Shown piece by piece: positions 6,434-13,168 of a stretch of DNA of 13,397 nucleotides. Both the position numbers and the translations under genes were made by a program. Every line of letters begins with the position of its first letter. The stretch's first letter is position 1. Origin of the DNA: JANPEZ01 sp031423155 (GTDB lineage: Bacteria > Actinomycetota > UBA4738 > HRBIN12); the NCBI GenBank assembly GCA_031423155.1, contig JANPEZ010000094.1, forward strand, positions 1 to 13,397, read 5' to 3'. The notes beneath the pieces were generated by a model, which was not told the origin of the DNA, did no database searches, and was given only the letters and a program-made list of their open reading frames with translations.

Positions 6434-7747
6434 TCAGTTCACGATCAGGGTTCCCGTCATCAACGTCGGGTGGACATCGCACTGGAAGATGTAATTCCCG
6501 GCGGCAAGGCTTGGCACGGAGTAGCGGATGCGTCCGATCCCGATCATCGTCTTGCCGGTGAAGATCGCCTTGGAGGTATCGACCCGTGGGTAGATGGCGA
6601 TGTTGTGCGGCACCCCAGGGTCCTGGTTGGAGAAGACGATGGATATAGGTTCCCCGGATGACACCGAGATGCTCGATGAGGAGAAGGACAGGTTCGATGC
6701 CGATATGGTCAGGGAGGCGCTTGCGGTTGGCCCCAGGGTCAGTGTTATCGGTACCTCAACCGTGTTAATCGCCGAGCCGTCCATCGCGCTGACCTCGAAG
6801 ACTCGCAGTGTCCCGGGCTGTTCGGTTGTGACCTCGAAGCTCACTTCGGCGGAGTAGTCGCCACGGCAACCCGAACCGCAGGAGGCCGTCGTGAAGGTGT
6901 CAGCCAGCGTTGTTCCGGTCGCGTCCAGTATCTGGATCGAAACCGTCGCCTCGAAGACGTTGGCGGTTCCCGAGACCGTAACCGGACTGGATATCACGTC
7001 TCCGGATAGAGGCGTAGTGACCTCGATGGGCTGCGCCGGCAACGGTGGGGTTGAGCTGATCAGCCCCGAAGGATCGGCGACCGCTATCCCCGGCGAGATC
7101 ACGCGGTATCCCTCAGAGCAGGAGGCGCCGCTGGGCGTCGGGTCGGCCGGTGTGCCCCTCGGCAAAGCCAGAGACAGGTTGGTGGGATCGATATCGACCC
7201 ACCCGTCCTGCACCCGCAGAAGTGCGCCGACCATCCCGGTCGCGGCGGGCCCCAACTCGTAGTTCCCGCGAAGATCGAACTGCTCTCCGTGAGCCGGAGA
7301 GAAGAACCAACCGGATGTCTGGCAGTAGAGCAACAGCTCTCCGGTCTGCGTCGGATCGTGGGGAGACAAGGCCGAGAAGGCATAGGGATCCTGGTCGGCC
7401 TCAGCGATGATGAAGCGTTCGTACTCGGGGACGTAGGTGACCACTTCGGCACGCAGTTCCTCGAGCGTTGCCACCCGGTACCATCCGTCGGCGAGCAGGC
7501 CCGGGCCGTCGGCGGCGCCGCCGCCGACCCGTAGATCTCGCAGCACGTACAGCGGAACTGCGACGCCGATGGTGACGACAGCCGCGACGAGAGCGATGGT
7601 CCAGGGACGACGGACCGTGCGCGTCGGGATCTTCGCGGGGCTCGCGGCGATGATCCTCTCGGGTGTCAGACCGGCCGAGTGCTCGGCGATGCGATCCTCG
7701 CTCGCCGGGTCAAGGGTCGAAAGCTGGGCGAGTAGGTCCTCGGTCAT
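6434..7747 (-). CDS. Membrane sensor/anti-sigma-like protein: one TM helix, cluster-less Rieske fold, Gmad2 domain and cupredoxin domain
   Basis: A 437-residue protein. Residues 1-47 are a short cytoplasmic tail with no HxxxCxxC zinc anti-sigma motif; 48-69 form one transmembrane helix; the rest is predicted outside. About 95-200 resembles a Rieske domain: ALSPHD (126-131) and FSPAHGEQFDLRGNYELGPA (149-168) line up with the two cluster loops, but both ligand cysteines are serine (S128, S150) while H130 and H153 remain. Residues 239-338 are a Gmad2 Ig-like domain (SPVTVSGTANVFEATVSIQI, CGSGC 290-294, then LRVFEVSAMDGS). Residues 345-437 are a cupredoxin with a full type 1 copper set: H381, C423, H426, M430 (FQCDVHPTLM). 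The ATG at 7747 has AAGGAGGA (7761-7754) 6 nt upstream and overlaps the sigma-factor stop as ATGA. An anti-sigma role is inferred from this coupling. Confidence 0.8.
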   Translation of the reverse strand: MTEDLLAQLSTLDPASEDRIAEHSAGLTPERIIAASPAKIPTRTVRRPWTIALVAAVVTIGVAVPLYVLRDLRVGGGAADGPGLLADGWYRVATLEELRAEVVTYVPEYERFIIAEADQDPYAFSALSPHDPTQTGELLLYCQTSGWFFSPAHGEQFDLRGNYELGPAATGMVGALLRVQDGWVDIDPTNLSLALPRGTPADPTPSGASCSEGYRVISPGIAVADPSGLISSTPPLPAQPIEVTTPLSGDVISSPVTVSGTANVFEATVSIQILDATGTTLADTFTTASCGSGCRGDYSAEVSFEVTTEQPGTLRVFEVSAMDGSAINTVEVPITLTLGPTASASLTISASNLSFSSSSISVSSGEPISIVFSNQDPGVPHNIAIYPRVDTSKAIFTGKTMIGIGRIRYSVPSLAAGNYIFQCDVHPTLMTGTLIVN

Positions 7748-8265
7748 GCCGGCTCCTCCTTGGCTATGGGTACGGCCGCGCCGGATGTCAGTTGGGCTTG
7801 AAGGCGGCCACGCGCTCTATGAAGTCGAACGGAGAAGGTCGCTGTCGAGCAACCGAAGACCGCCGCGGCTTGTCCGTGTTCGAGTCCATCCCAGGCGATG
7901 AGGGCCAAGACTTCTCGATCGGTTTCACTGAGACGGCCGAACGCATCGGCAAGGGCCGACAGGTCGACGATCGCTCCCGCGTGGTCGCGTGCGAATCCCG
8001 AGGCCTGGTGTGAGAGTCGTTCGTCGCGCTTCATCTCGCGCTCGAGCGCGCGTCTGCGATTGGCCAGCGTCTTCCGGGAAACCGCGAGCAGCCACGGAAG
8101 GGCCTCAGCACCTTCCGGTACGCCGTCCAGCTTCAGCCAAGCAACGGTGAAGGTCTCCGATGCCACGTCTCTCGCCTCCTCGGGGGTGGTCCTGCGCAGC
8201 GCGTAGCCGAGTACGCGCGGAAAGAACTCGCGCCAGAGATCTTCGAAACGTTCGCGCCGGTCCGT
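7744..8265 (-). CDS. RNA polymerase ECF-type sigma factor with apparent ACG start
   Basis: The frame encodes region 2 (RERFEDLWREFFPRVLGYAL, then RRTTPEEARDVASETFTVAW) and region 4 with its helix-turn-helix (LSETDREVLALIAWDGLEH, then GQAAAVFGCSTATFSVRLHRARGRL). The first standard start in this frame is GTG 8166, which would cut off most of region 2 and leave 140 residues. The protein-like sequence continues upstream without ATG, GTG or TTG to a TAG at 8283-8281. The only codon at proper distance from the strong AGGAGAAGGAGGG (8282-8270) is ACG at 8265-8263, giving 173 residues, a normal ECF length. So either ACG is used, or a base is wrong, or a canonical start was mutated. The stop overlaps the next ATG (ATGA). 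It should direct transcription of its own pair and unknown targets. Confidence 0.75.
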   Translation of the reverse strand, partial: TDRRERFEDLWREFFPRVLGYALRRTTPEEARDVASETFTVAWLKLDGVPEGAEALPWLLAVSRKTLANRRRALEREMKRDERLSHQASGFARDHAGAIVDLSALADAFGRLSETDREVLALIAWDGLEHGQAAAVFGCSTATFSVRLHRARGRLQAQLTSGAAVPIAKEEPA

Positions 8266-8269
8266 CTGG

Positions 8270-8282
8270 CCCTCCTTCTCCT
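8270..8282 (-). promoter_or_regulatory. Strong Shine-Dalgarno AGGAGAAGGAGGG ahead of an ACG codon
   Basis: On the minus strand this purine-rich run contains GGAGG (8275-8271), with 5 nt (GCCAG) before ACG at 8265-8263. It is as good as the sites before the 897, 6379 and 7747 starts, which is the main reason for placing the sigma-factor start here. Confidence 0.65.
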
Positions 8283-8303
8283 ATCAGGTAGATGTCGCGA
8301 GCC

Positions 8304-8323
8304 TGCCGATCCTTACATCGGCA
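8304..8323. promoter_or_regulatory. 7-bp inverted repeat in the sigma-operon/peptidase divergent region
   Basis: TGCCGAT, six bases (CCTTAC), then ATCGGCA: perfect 7-bp arms. It lies about 40 nt upstream of the sigma-factor start, next to a minus-strand TAGCTT (8328-8323) that could be its -10. An operator or a leader hairpin are both possible. The gap 8266-8382 otherwise shows only the elements listed here. Confidence 0.35.
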
Positions 8324-8341
8324 AGCTAGAGGAAAGGCCGC

Positions 8342-8374
8342 GCGGGCGTTCTTGTGCCCGCAGGCGGTTAGACT
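8342..8374 (+). promoter_or_regulatory. Candidate promoter of the S9 peptidase gene: TAGACT -10 with upstream inverted repeat
   Basis: TAGACT (8369-8374) ends 8 nt before the ATG at 8383, and no Shine-Dalgarno is present, so the mRNA is probably leaderless or nearly so. GCGGGC (8342-8347) and GCCCGC (8356-8361), 8 nt apart, form an inverted repeat across the expected -35 position, which could be a repressor site. Confidence 0.4.
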
Positions 8375-8382
8375 CGCGCACC

Positions 8383-10188
8383 ATGAGCGACATGCCGAAC
8401 TGGGAACGACGCTTCCGCGCCCCTACCGTATCCATGCCCGAATGGTCGCCTGATGCGCCCGAGCGTCTCGTTTACGCCTCGACCGAGTCCGGGGTGTGGC
8501 AGGTTCACGCCCTCGACCTGGAGAGCGGCCAGCGTCGGCAGGTCACCGATCACCCTGTAGGTCTGCGGGAGGGCCTGCCGACCCTCGACGGCTCGGGCGT
8601 GCTTTGGTTCCAGGACGAGACCGGCGATGAGTCCGGGCGCTGGCTGGTCCAGCCCTTCCACGGGGGCGAGGTGGGCGAGTTCCTTCCGGGCGCCCCAGTC
8701 GGCTGGCACGAGGGCTTCGCTCAGGCGGGTTCGTTCGTTGCGGCCGCGATCAGCGGCAGGGACGGGTTCGGCATCTTCGTCTCGGAGGGCGGGGCCCCCG
8801 CCGGGGAGCTGTGCCGAAGCGCCGAGTCCGTGAGGATCGGCGGCGGCGAGGAGGGAGGCTTCAACCGAGGGGGCCTCTCGACGGACGGGGCGCTCCTCTG
8901 CCTGGAGCACGCCGAGCACGGCGATCTGATCCACCAGGCTCTCCGGGTAGTCGACTCTCGCACGGGAGCGGTCATGGGCGAGCAGCGCGACGAGGGGCTC
9001 CTGCTGTCGTCCTGGTGCTGGTCTCCCGTGGCCGGCGATCAGCGGCTGGCGATCGTGCACGAGCGAGATGGCGAAGAGCGTCCGGCGATCTGGAACCTGG
9101 CTTCGGGCGAGCGAACCGACCTTAAGCTCGACCTGCCGGGTTTGGTGATGCCTCACGACTGGTGGCCGGACGCGAGCGCGCTGCTGCTCGCCAACTTCTT
9201 CGAGGGACGGGACACGCTCTATCGCTACGAACTCGCGAGCGGCGAGCTGACCCGCCTCGACTTCCCTAAGGGCTACTGCTCGGGTGCGCGGGTTCGCCCC
9301 GACGGTTCGGTTTGGGCCCGGTTCTCGAGCGGTGTCCAGCAGCCGCGGGTCCTGTCGGACTCCGGTGAGGAGATCGCGCGCGCCGAGGGTGAGCGCGCAC
9401 CCGAGGGCCGTCCGTTCCAGATGTGGCACTTCGACAATCCCCACGGCCAGAGCGTTCACGGCTTCTACGTGTCGCCGCCCGGCGATGGCCCTTTCCCGGT
9501 CATCATGCTCGTGCACGGCGGTCCCACCTGGTACGACGCCGACCGGTTCTATCCCGAGGCGCAGGCCTACGTCGACGCCGGCTTCGCGGTTGGATTGGTC
9601 AACTACCGCGGGTCGGTCGGATACGGACGCGAGTGGCGCGACACGTTGATCGGCAACATCGGCGGCCCCGAACTCGAGGACGTGAACGCGGGCCTGGCGG
9701 ATCTGATCAGGCTCGGTGTCGCCGATCCCGCACGCGCCGTGATCGCCGGCTGGTCTTGGGGCGGCTACGCGACCCTCATGGAACTCGGCAAGCACCCCGA
9801 GCTTTGGATCTGCGGCGTAGCCGGTGTTCCAGTCGGCGACTACGTCGAGTCTTACGAGGACATGAACCCGCTGCTGCAGGCCTACGACAGGGCGCTTCTC
9901 GGCGGCACACCGCTCGAGGTCCCCGAACTCATGGCCGATCGCAACCCCATCAACTTCGCCGACAACGTCGCCGTGCCCGTCATCTTCATCGCCGGTGAGA
10001 ACGACAGCCGCTGCCCGATCCGCCAGGTGATGCTGTACGTGGACAAGCTCAAGGCCCGCGGGCATCCCCACGAGCTATACCTGTTCGGCACCGGCCACTC
10101 ATCCTTCGACATCACCGAGGACGTCAACCAGATCAAGGCGATACTCCGATTCCTGAAGGAGAACGTCCCAGGGGTAGTGGGCGCCTGA
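8383..10188 (+). CDS. S9 family (prolyl oligopeptidase/acylaminoacyl-peptidase-like) serine peptidase
   Basis: A 601-residue cytoplasmic enzyme without signal peptide. Residues about 15-330 are WD/propeller-like beta repeats (SPDAPERLVYAST, VHALDLESGQRRQVTD and similar), which gate substrate access in this family. From about 345 the alpha/beta-hydrolase domain follows: VHGGPTWYDADRFYP (377-391, oxyanion region), NYRGSVGYGREWRD, the nucleophile elbow GWSWGGY with S458, the aspartate in AGENDSRCP (D541) and the histidine in GTGHSSFD (H572). All three catalytic residues are present. It probably cleaves short peptides or acyl-peptides; other esterases share the fold. The ATG at 8383 is preferred because a TAGACT -10 lies 8 nt upstream. 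It is followed after 39 nt by the zinc-ribbon gene, which has its own -10. Confidence 0.88.
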   Translation: MSDMPNWERRFRAPTVSMPEWSPDAPERLVYASTESGVWQVHALDLESGQRRQVTDHPVGLREGLPTLDGSGVLWFQDETGDESGRWLVQPFHGGEVGEFLPGAPVGWHEGFAQAGSFVAAAISGRDGFGIFVSEGGAPAGELCRSAESVRIGGGEEGGFNRGGLSTDGALLCLEHAEHGDLIHQALRVVDSRTGAVMGEQRDEGLLLSSWCWSPVAGDQRLAIVHERDGEERPAIWNLASGERTDLKLDLPGLVMPHDWWPDASALLLANFFEGRDTLYRYELASGELTRLDFPKGYCSGARVRPDGSVWARFSSGVQQPRVLSDSGEEIARAEGERAPEGRPFQMWHFDNPHGQSVHGFYVSPPGDGPFPVIMLVHGGPTWYDADRFYPEAQAYVDAGFAVGLVNYRGSVGYGREWRDTLIGNIGGPELEDVNAGLADLIRLGVADPARAVIAGWSWGGYATLMELGKHPELWICGVAGVPVGDYVESYEDMNPLLQAYDRALLGGTPLEVPELMADRNPINFADNVAVPVIFIAGENDSRCPIRQVMLYVDKLKARGHPHELYLFGTGHSSFDITEDVNQIKAILRFLKENVPGVVGA

Positions 10189-10215
10189 GGGGGCGTCTGG
10201 TCAGTTCCCCGCTGC

Positions 10216-10221
10216 TACCGT
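10216..10221 (+). promoter_or_regulatory. Candidate -10 box TACCGT of a leaderless transcript
   Basis: TACCGT ends 6 nt before the ATG at 10228 with no Shine-Dalgarno between. The context GCTGCTACCGT closely resembles GCCGCTACCAT before the hydroxylase start at 2090. Confidence 0.45.
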
Positions 10222-10227
10222 GACTAC

Positions 10228-10500
10228 ATGCCCACCTGGCTGAACGTGTTGATCGCCGTTGCTGTCGGTTACGCCATCTGGAAGATAGGGATCGCGACGA
10301 TCCGCTCGGCATCGGGTGGGACGATGCCCAGCGAGCAGCCCGTCCCCGAGGACGTAGGGGATCTGGACGTGTTCTTCGTCTGTGGGGAGTGCGGGACCGA
10401 GTTCCAGGTAACCCGTCTCGGGGAGGCTCAGGTCCCTCGGCACTGCGGAGAAAAGATGCTGGTCGAGAGGCGTCCGGCCTCTGGAGCCGGCCCGGTTTGA
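10228..10500 (+). CDS. Small membrane-anchored zinc-ribbon protein, unknown function
   Basis: A 90-residue protein. Residues 3-20 (TWLNVLIAVAVGYAIWKI) form a single N-terminal membrane helix, followed by a short linker and a C-terminal zinc-ribbon-like part: C52-G-E-C55, then H72-C73-G-E-K-M. The CxxC plus HC spacing suggests one metal site. I recall similar short proteins in actinobacteria but no function. The start is fixed by the membrane helix beginning immediately after the ATG and by TACCGT 6 nt upstream. It ends at a TGA at 10498-10500, just before the DnaA-box cluster, and points toward the oppositely oriented crgA. Confidence 0.72.
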   Translation: MPTWLNVLIAVAVGYAIWKIGIATIRSASGGTMPSEQPVPEDVGDLDVFFVCGECGTEFQVTRLGEAQVPRHCGEKMLVERRPASGAGPV

Positions 10501-10505
10501 ACCGG

Positions 10506-10609
10506 TTTCCCACAGGGTTATGCACAGCCTTCGTTCGGCAGCTCGCGCTTTATCCACATGCACCCACCGGCAGAATCACATGCCTGTCATTACCCACAGA
10601 TGTGGAAAA
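10506..10609. other. Cluster of DnaA-box-like 9-mers (possible origin or DnaA-binding regulatory region)
   Basis: Within 104 nt there are two exact matches to TTATnCACA: TTATGCACA (10518-10526) and TTATCCACA (10550-10558). There are also close variants: TTACCCACA (10590-10598, one change), TTTTCCACA on the minus strand (10609-10601, one change) and TTTCCCACA (10506-10514, two changes). The last plus-strand box and the minus-strand box face each other two bases apart. The region is AT-richer than its surroundings and lies between convergent stops (10500 and 10657). No dnaA, dnaN or gyrB is in the window. A replication origin, a DnaA-titration site or another DnaA-regulated site are the options; convergent flanking genes argue somewhat against a classic origin. 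Confidence 0.5.
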
Positions 10610-10637
10610 CGATTGGGGAAAATGACAGGCATGTGAT
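10575..10637. repeat. Perfect 17-bp inverted repeat with 29-nt spacer
   Basis: ATCACATGCCTGTCATT (10575-10591) and AATGACAGGCATGTGAT (10621-10637) are exact reverse complements. The 29-nt spacer contains the two facing DnaA-box-like sequences and a small inner palindrome CCACAGATGTGG (10594-10605). As RNA it would make a strong hairpin from either strand, so a bidirectional terminator for the convergent genes is possible, although no T-run follows. No target-site duplication or transposase was seen. Confidence 0.8.
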
Positions 10638-10656
10638 CTTCGCGAAGCCTTGCGGC

Positions 10657-10923
10657 TCAGCGGATGCGCATCGTGCCGATCATGCCGAGGGCGATGATCG
10701 CCAAGCCTCCCCACTGGTAGATCGGCTTCGAGGCGCCGAGCGGCGGACGGGTCCCGGGGAGCAGCTGCATGTAGTTCAGGACCACCATCACGACTCCGAC
10801 GAGGATGAAGATCAGGACCGCCGGCGCGTACCAGCGGGAAGGCTTCTTCGTCCGCTGCTTGCGCTGCGGTTCGAGGTTGTATCGCTTGTTCGGCTTCTTC
10901 TGACGCGACTTGGACTTGGGCAT
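10657..10923 (-). CDS. crgA: Cell division protein CrgA
   Basis: An 88-residue protein matching the actinobacterial CrgA (UPF0233) pattern: a basic N-terminus starting MPKSKSRQKK, a PSRWYAP motif just before the first membrane helix (about 32-52), a short outside loop, and a second helix (about 69-86, YQWGGLAIIALGMIGTMRIR). CrgA is known in Streptomyces and Mycobacterium as a divisome membrane protein that affects FtsZ and septum assembly. In those genomes it lies fairly near the origin region. Here it is last in a minus-strand operon, its ATG only 13 nt after the stop of the Ntn hydrolase. A TAACAT hexamer (10939-10934, minus), overlapping that stop, could add an internal near-leaderless promoter. 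There is no clear Shine-Dalgarno. Confidence 0.85.
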   Translation of the reverse strand: MPKSKSRQKKPNKRYNLEPQRKQRTKKPSRWYAPAVLIFILVGVVMVVLNYMQLLPGTRPPLGASKPIYQWGGLAIIALGMIGTMRIR

Positions 10924-10936
10924 GGCGACGGCGATG

Positions 10937-13168
10937 TTACCCGGGCAGGAGCCGAAGTGCAGATACGGCCGCAGTCTCGACCGCGGGCCGGCTCACGGGC
11001 GCCGGGTGGGTTCGGCCTGCGGCGTAGAGCGTGGACTGGTCGTTCCAGTGAGGTGAGGCCGGGTTGCCACTTACCCCGGCGGGTAGAACGGTGACGGAGT
11101 TGTCCAGGTCGGAAAGGTCCCAGACGGCTCGCCAGGACGGGATCACGGCCGGCGAGAAGCCCTCGCGCGCGTCGAATCCTCCCTGCAGGATCGTCTGCTC
11201 GTCTCCTCCTGCGGGGAACTCGGCGGCGACGAATAGCGGTTCCAGACCGGGCATCCTCCCCAGCGGATGGGTGAGCTTCAGCGTGTGCATCTGGCCCCAG
11301 GGCCCGGGCGACGTCGCCAGGGCGCGATCGAGCGTCGCAAGGAGAAGGTCGGGTTCGAGCGGTATCAGCGGAAGCGCGAGACACACGAAGGTCTCTCGCG
11401 CGGCGATGTAGTGATCGAAGAAGGGATGCTCTCCGAGCATCGAGTGCGCTATCTCGGCGATCCAGGCGTTGTAAAGGCTGGCGGGTGCGGAGTCGGCTGC
11501 CATGTCGGCGTTCCACGCGGTCAGCAGCTCCAGCGCGTCGCGCTGCCGGTCCGTTCGTGGCTCGACGGACGCCAGTTTCGGAAGGAGCTCTCTCGCCGCA
11601 AGAGAGACCGTGTCTATCTGGATCCGCGCGAAGGAGTCGACGTCGTGCGGGGTCTCGTCCCTCAGCCTCTCGGTGATCCGGCGCGCCCGGAACGGCGTGT
11701 GGAAGTCGCTACCGATCAGGTGCGGGTAGTCGGGGCCGTGCATCCGGTTGTTCGCCGTTACGAGGAAGCCCCGATCGGGGTTCTCGGCCCAGGGGAGCTC
11801 GGAGGCCGGGATGTAGCCGTCCCACTCGTGCTCGTCTGTCCAGCCGGGGACGGGAGCCGTGCCGTCGCCCGATCGCCTTATCGGGAACGCTCCCGTGCAC
11901 TGGTACCCGATGTTGCCTTCGACGTCGGCGTAGACGAAGTTCTGGCCGGGGCACTCGACGGTGAAGACGGCCTCGCGGAACTCGCCGAAGTTGCGCGCCT
12001 GCGCCGCGCGTACGAAGCCCGAAGGAGAGATGGTTCGGTCGTGTCCTGTCCATCGCAGCGCGTATGTCTCGGACAAAGGCACGTAGTCGACCTCTCCCTC
12101 GCCCACGACGAAGCACTCTAGGATCGGACCGTGCCGGGTCACGAGGACATCGACGAGCACCGGATCGTTCGACCCCCTGACCGCGATCTCTTCGTGGTGG
12201 ACGATCAGCTGTTCCCATTCGTCGTCGTGCAGAGCGGCCGTGCGATCTTCGTTCAAGCGCTCGAGGTAGAGATCCTGGACGTCCCCGGTAACGTTCGTAA
12301 CTCCCCAGGCGTGATGAGGCGTCGCGCCCAGGATGATGCCGGGCGCGAACGGGAAAGCGACCCCGCGGGCCTCGTAACCGGGAGCGCGTAGCCCCATCTC
12401 GAGCCAGGCACCCGGCTGCGTGGCCTCCAGGTGAGGGTCGTTCGCCAGCAGGGGTTTTCCGGTCGTCGTCATGGAGCCGTCAACGACCCAATCGTTCGAG
12501 CCCAAGCCCCCGCGTTTCGGCGGCATCGCGTCCAGCAGACGTCCTGCGAGCGCTCCGGCTGCGATAGCTGGATCGTCGGCCGGAAGAGGAGGCATGAGTC
12601 GGCCGACGGCGTCCGGGCCGAGTTCCTCCGCGATCCGGGCCCTCAGCAGTTCCTCGTTGGCGTTGCCAGACAACTGCCATGCGAGGTAGACGGCGGTCGC
12701 CGCCCAAGAGGCTTCATCGCGCGGCAAGCCCGGCTCGATGTCGAGGAGCACGTACTCGACCGGCTTGGAGGGCATCTGCTCGATCCAGGCGAAGGCACCC
12801 TCGACGAAGCGGGTCACCATCGCGCGAGAGTCGTCGTCGTAGGCGGCGGCGATCTTGGCGCCCGTCTGGTTGAAGCCGACGACTCGTGCGAAGCGATCAT
12901 CGGCGAGGGTTCGATCAGCGAAGATCTCGGATAGACGGCCGTTCGCCGCTCTGAGAGCCAGGTCCATCTGGAAGAGGCGTTCGCCTGCTGTGACGAAGCC
13001 CTGCGCGAACCAAAGGTCGTCGAGTGAGGCGGCGCTTATGTACGGGACGCCCCATGTGTCGCGGAGCACTTCGACCGGCTCGCGCAGGCCGGGTGCGTTG
13101 AGCTCGCCTTCGACGGGTTGAAGGGCGGAGGCCGCCACGGCCCGGAGCTGCTCGATGAGGTCGCTCAT
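10937..13168 (-). CDS. Penicillin acylase family (Ntn hydrolase) protein
   Basis: A 743-residue precursor of the penicillin amidase family, enzymes that cleave amide bonds of beta-lactams, acyl-homoserine lactones or related N-acyl compounds. These precursors self-cleave to expose an N-terminal serine. Here the cleavage site is GGLGSNDWVVDGS with S224, followed by TTTGKPLLANDPHL. Residues 28-100 carry the A-subunit signature (VEVLRDTWGVPYI, AQGFVTAGERLFQMDL). The downstream block RGFLVTANNRMHGPDYPHLI holds the asparagines typical of the active site. No signal peptide is visible, so it is probably cytoplasmic, unlike the classic periplasmic acylases. The ATG at 13168 overlaps the stop of the upstream decarboxylase as ATGA, giving coupled translation. 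crgA follows after 13 nt. Confidence 0.88.
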   Translation of the reverse strand: MSDLIEQLRAVAASALQPVEGELNAPGLREPVEVLRDTWGVPYISAASLDDLWFAQGFVTAGERLFQMDLALRAANGRLSEIFADRTLADDRFARVVGFNQTGAKIAAAYDDDSRAMVTRFVEGAFAWIEQMPSKPVEYVLLDIEPGLPRDEASWAATAVYLAWQLSGNANEELLRARIAEELGPDAVGRLMPPLPADDPAIAAGALAGRLLDAMPPKRGGLGSNDWVVDGSMTTTGKPLLANDPHLEATQPGAWLEMGLRAPGYEARGVAFPFAPGIILGATPHHAWGVTNVTGDVQDLYLERLNEDRTAALHDDEWEQLIVHHEEIAVRGSNDPVLVDVLVTRHGPILECFVVGEGEVDYVPLSETYALRWTGHDRTISPSGFVRAAQARNFGEFREAVFTVECPGQNFVYADVEGNIGYQCTGAFPIRRSGDGTAPVPGWTDEHEWDGYIPASELPWAENPDRGFLVTANNRMHGPDYPHLIGSDFHTPFRARRITERLRDETPHDVDSFARIQIDTVSLAARELLPKLASVEPRTDRQRDALELLTAWNADMAADSAPASLYNAWIAEIAHSMLGEHPFFDHYIAARETFVCLALPLIPLEPDLLLATLDRALATSPGPWGQMHTLKLTHPLGRMPGLEPLFVAAEFPAGGDEQTILQGGFDAREGFSPAVIPSWRAVWDLSDLDNSVTVLPAGVSGNPASPHWNDQSTLYAAGRTHPAPVSRPAVETAAVSALRLLPG

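Noticed and set aside
5789..6661. Plus-strand frame opposite the glycosyltransferase and membrane sensor
   Set aside because: Spans two well-supported minus-strand genes and has no family motif or ribosome site.
7744..8166. Sigma factor starting at GTG 8166
   Set aside because: Would remove most of region 2 although that sequence is encoded in frame upstream and a strong ribosome site lies at 8270-8282.
8368..10071. Long open frame (567 codons) on the minus strand opposite the S9 peptidase
   Set aside because: Mirror of a high-GC gene; the plus-strand frame has a full catalytic triad and family motifs, the minus frame has none.
10575..10637. Inverted repeat as a transposon or MITE end pair
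   Set aside because: Only 63 bp in total, no target-site duplication and no transposase; DnaA-like boxes inside suggest another role.
10638..10647. 10-bp palindrome CTTCGCGAAG next to the 17-bp inverted repeat
   Set aside because: Short palindromes are common in GC-rich DNA and this one matches no parS or dif consensus.
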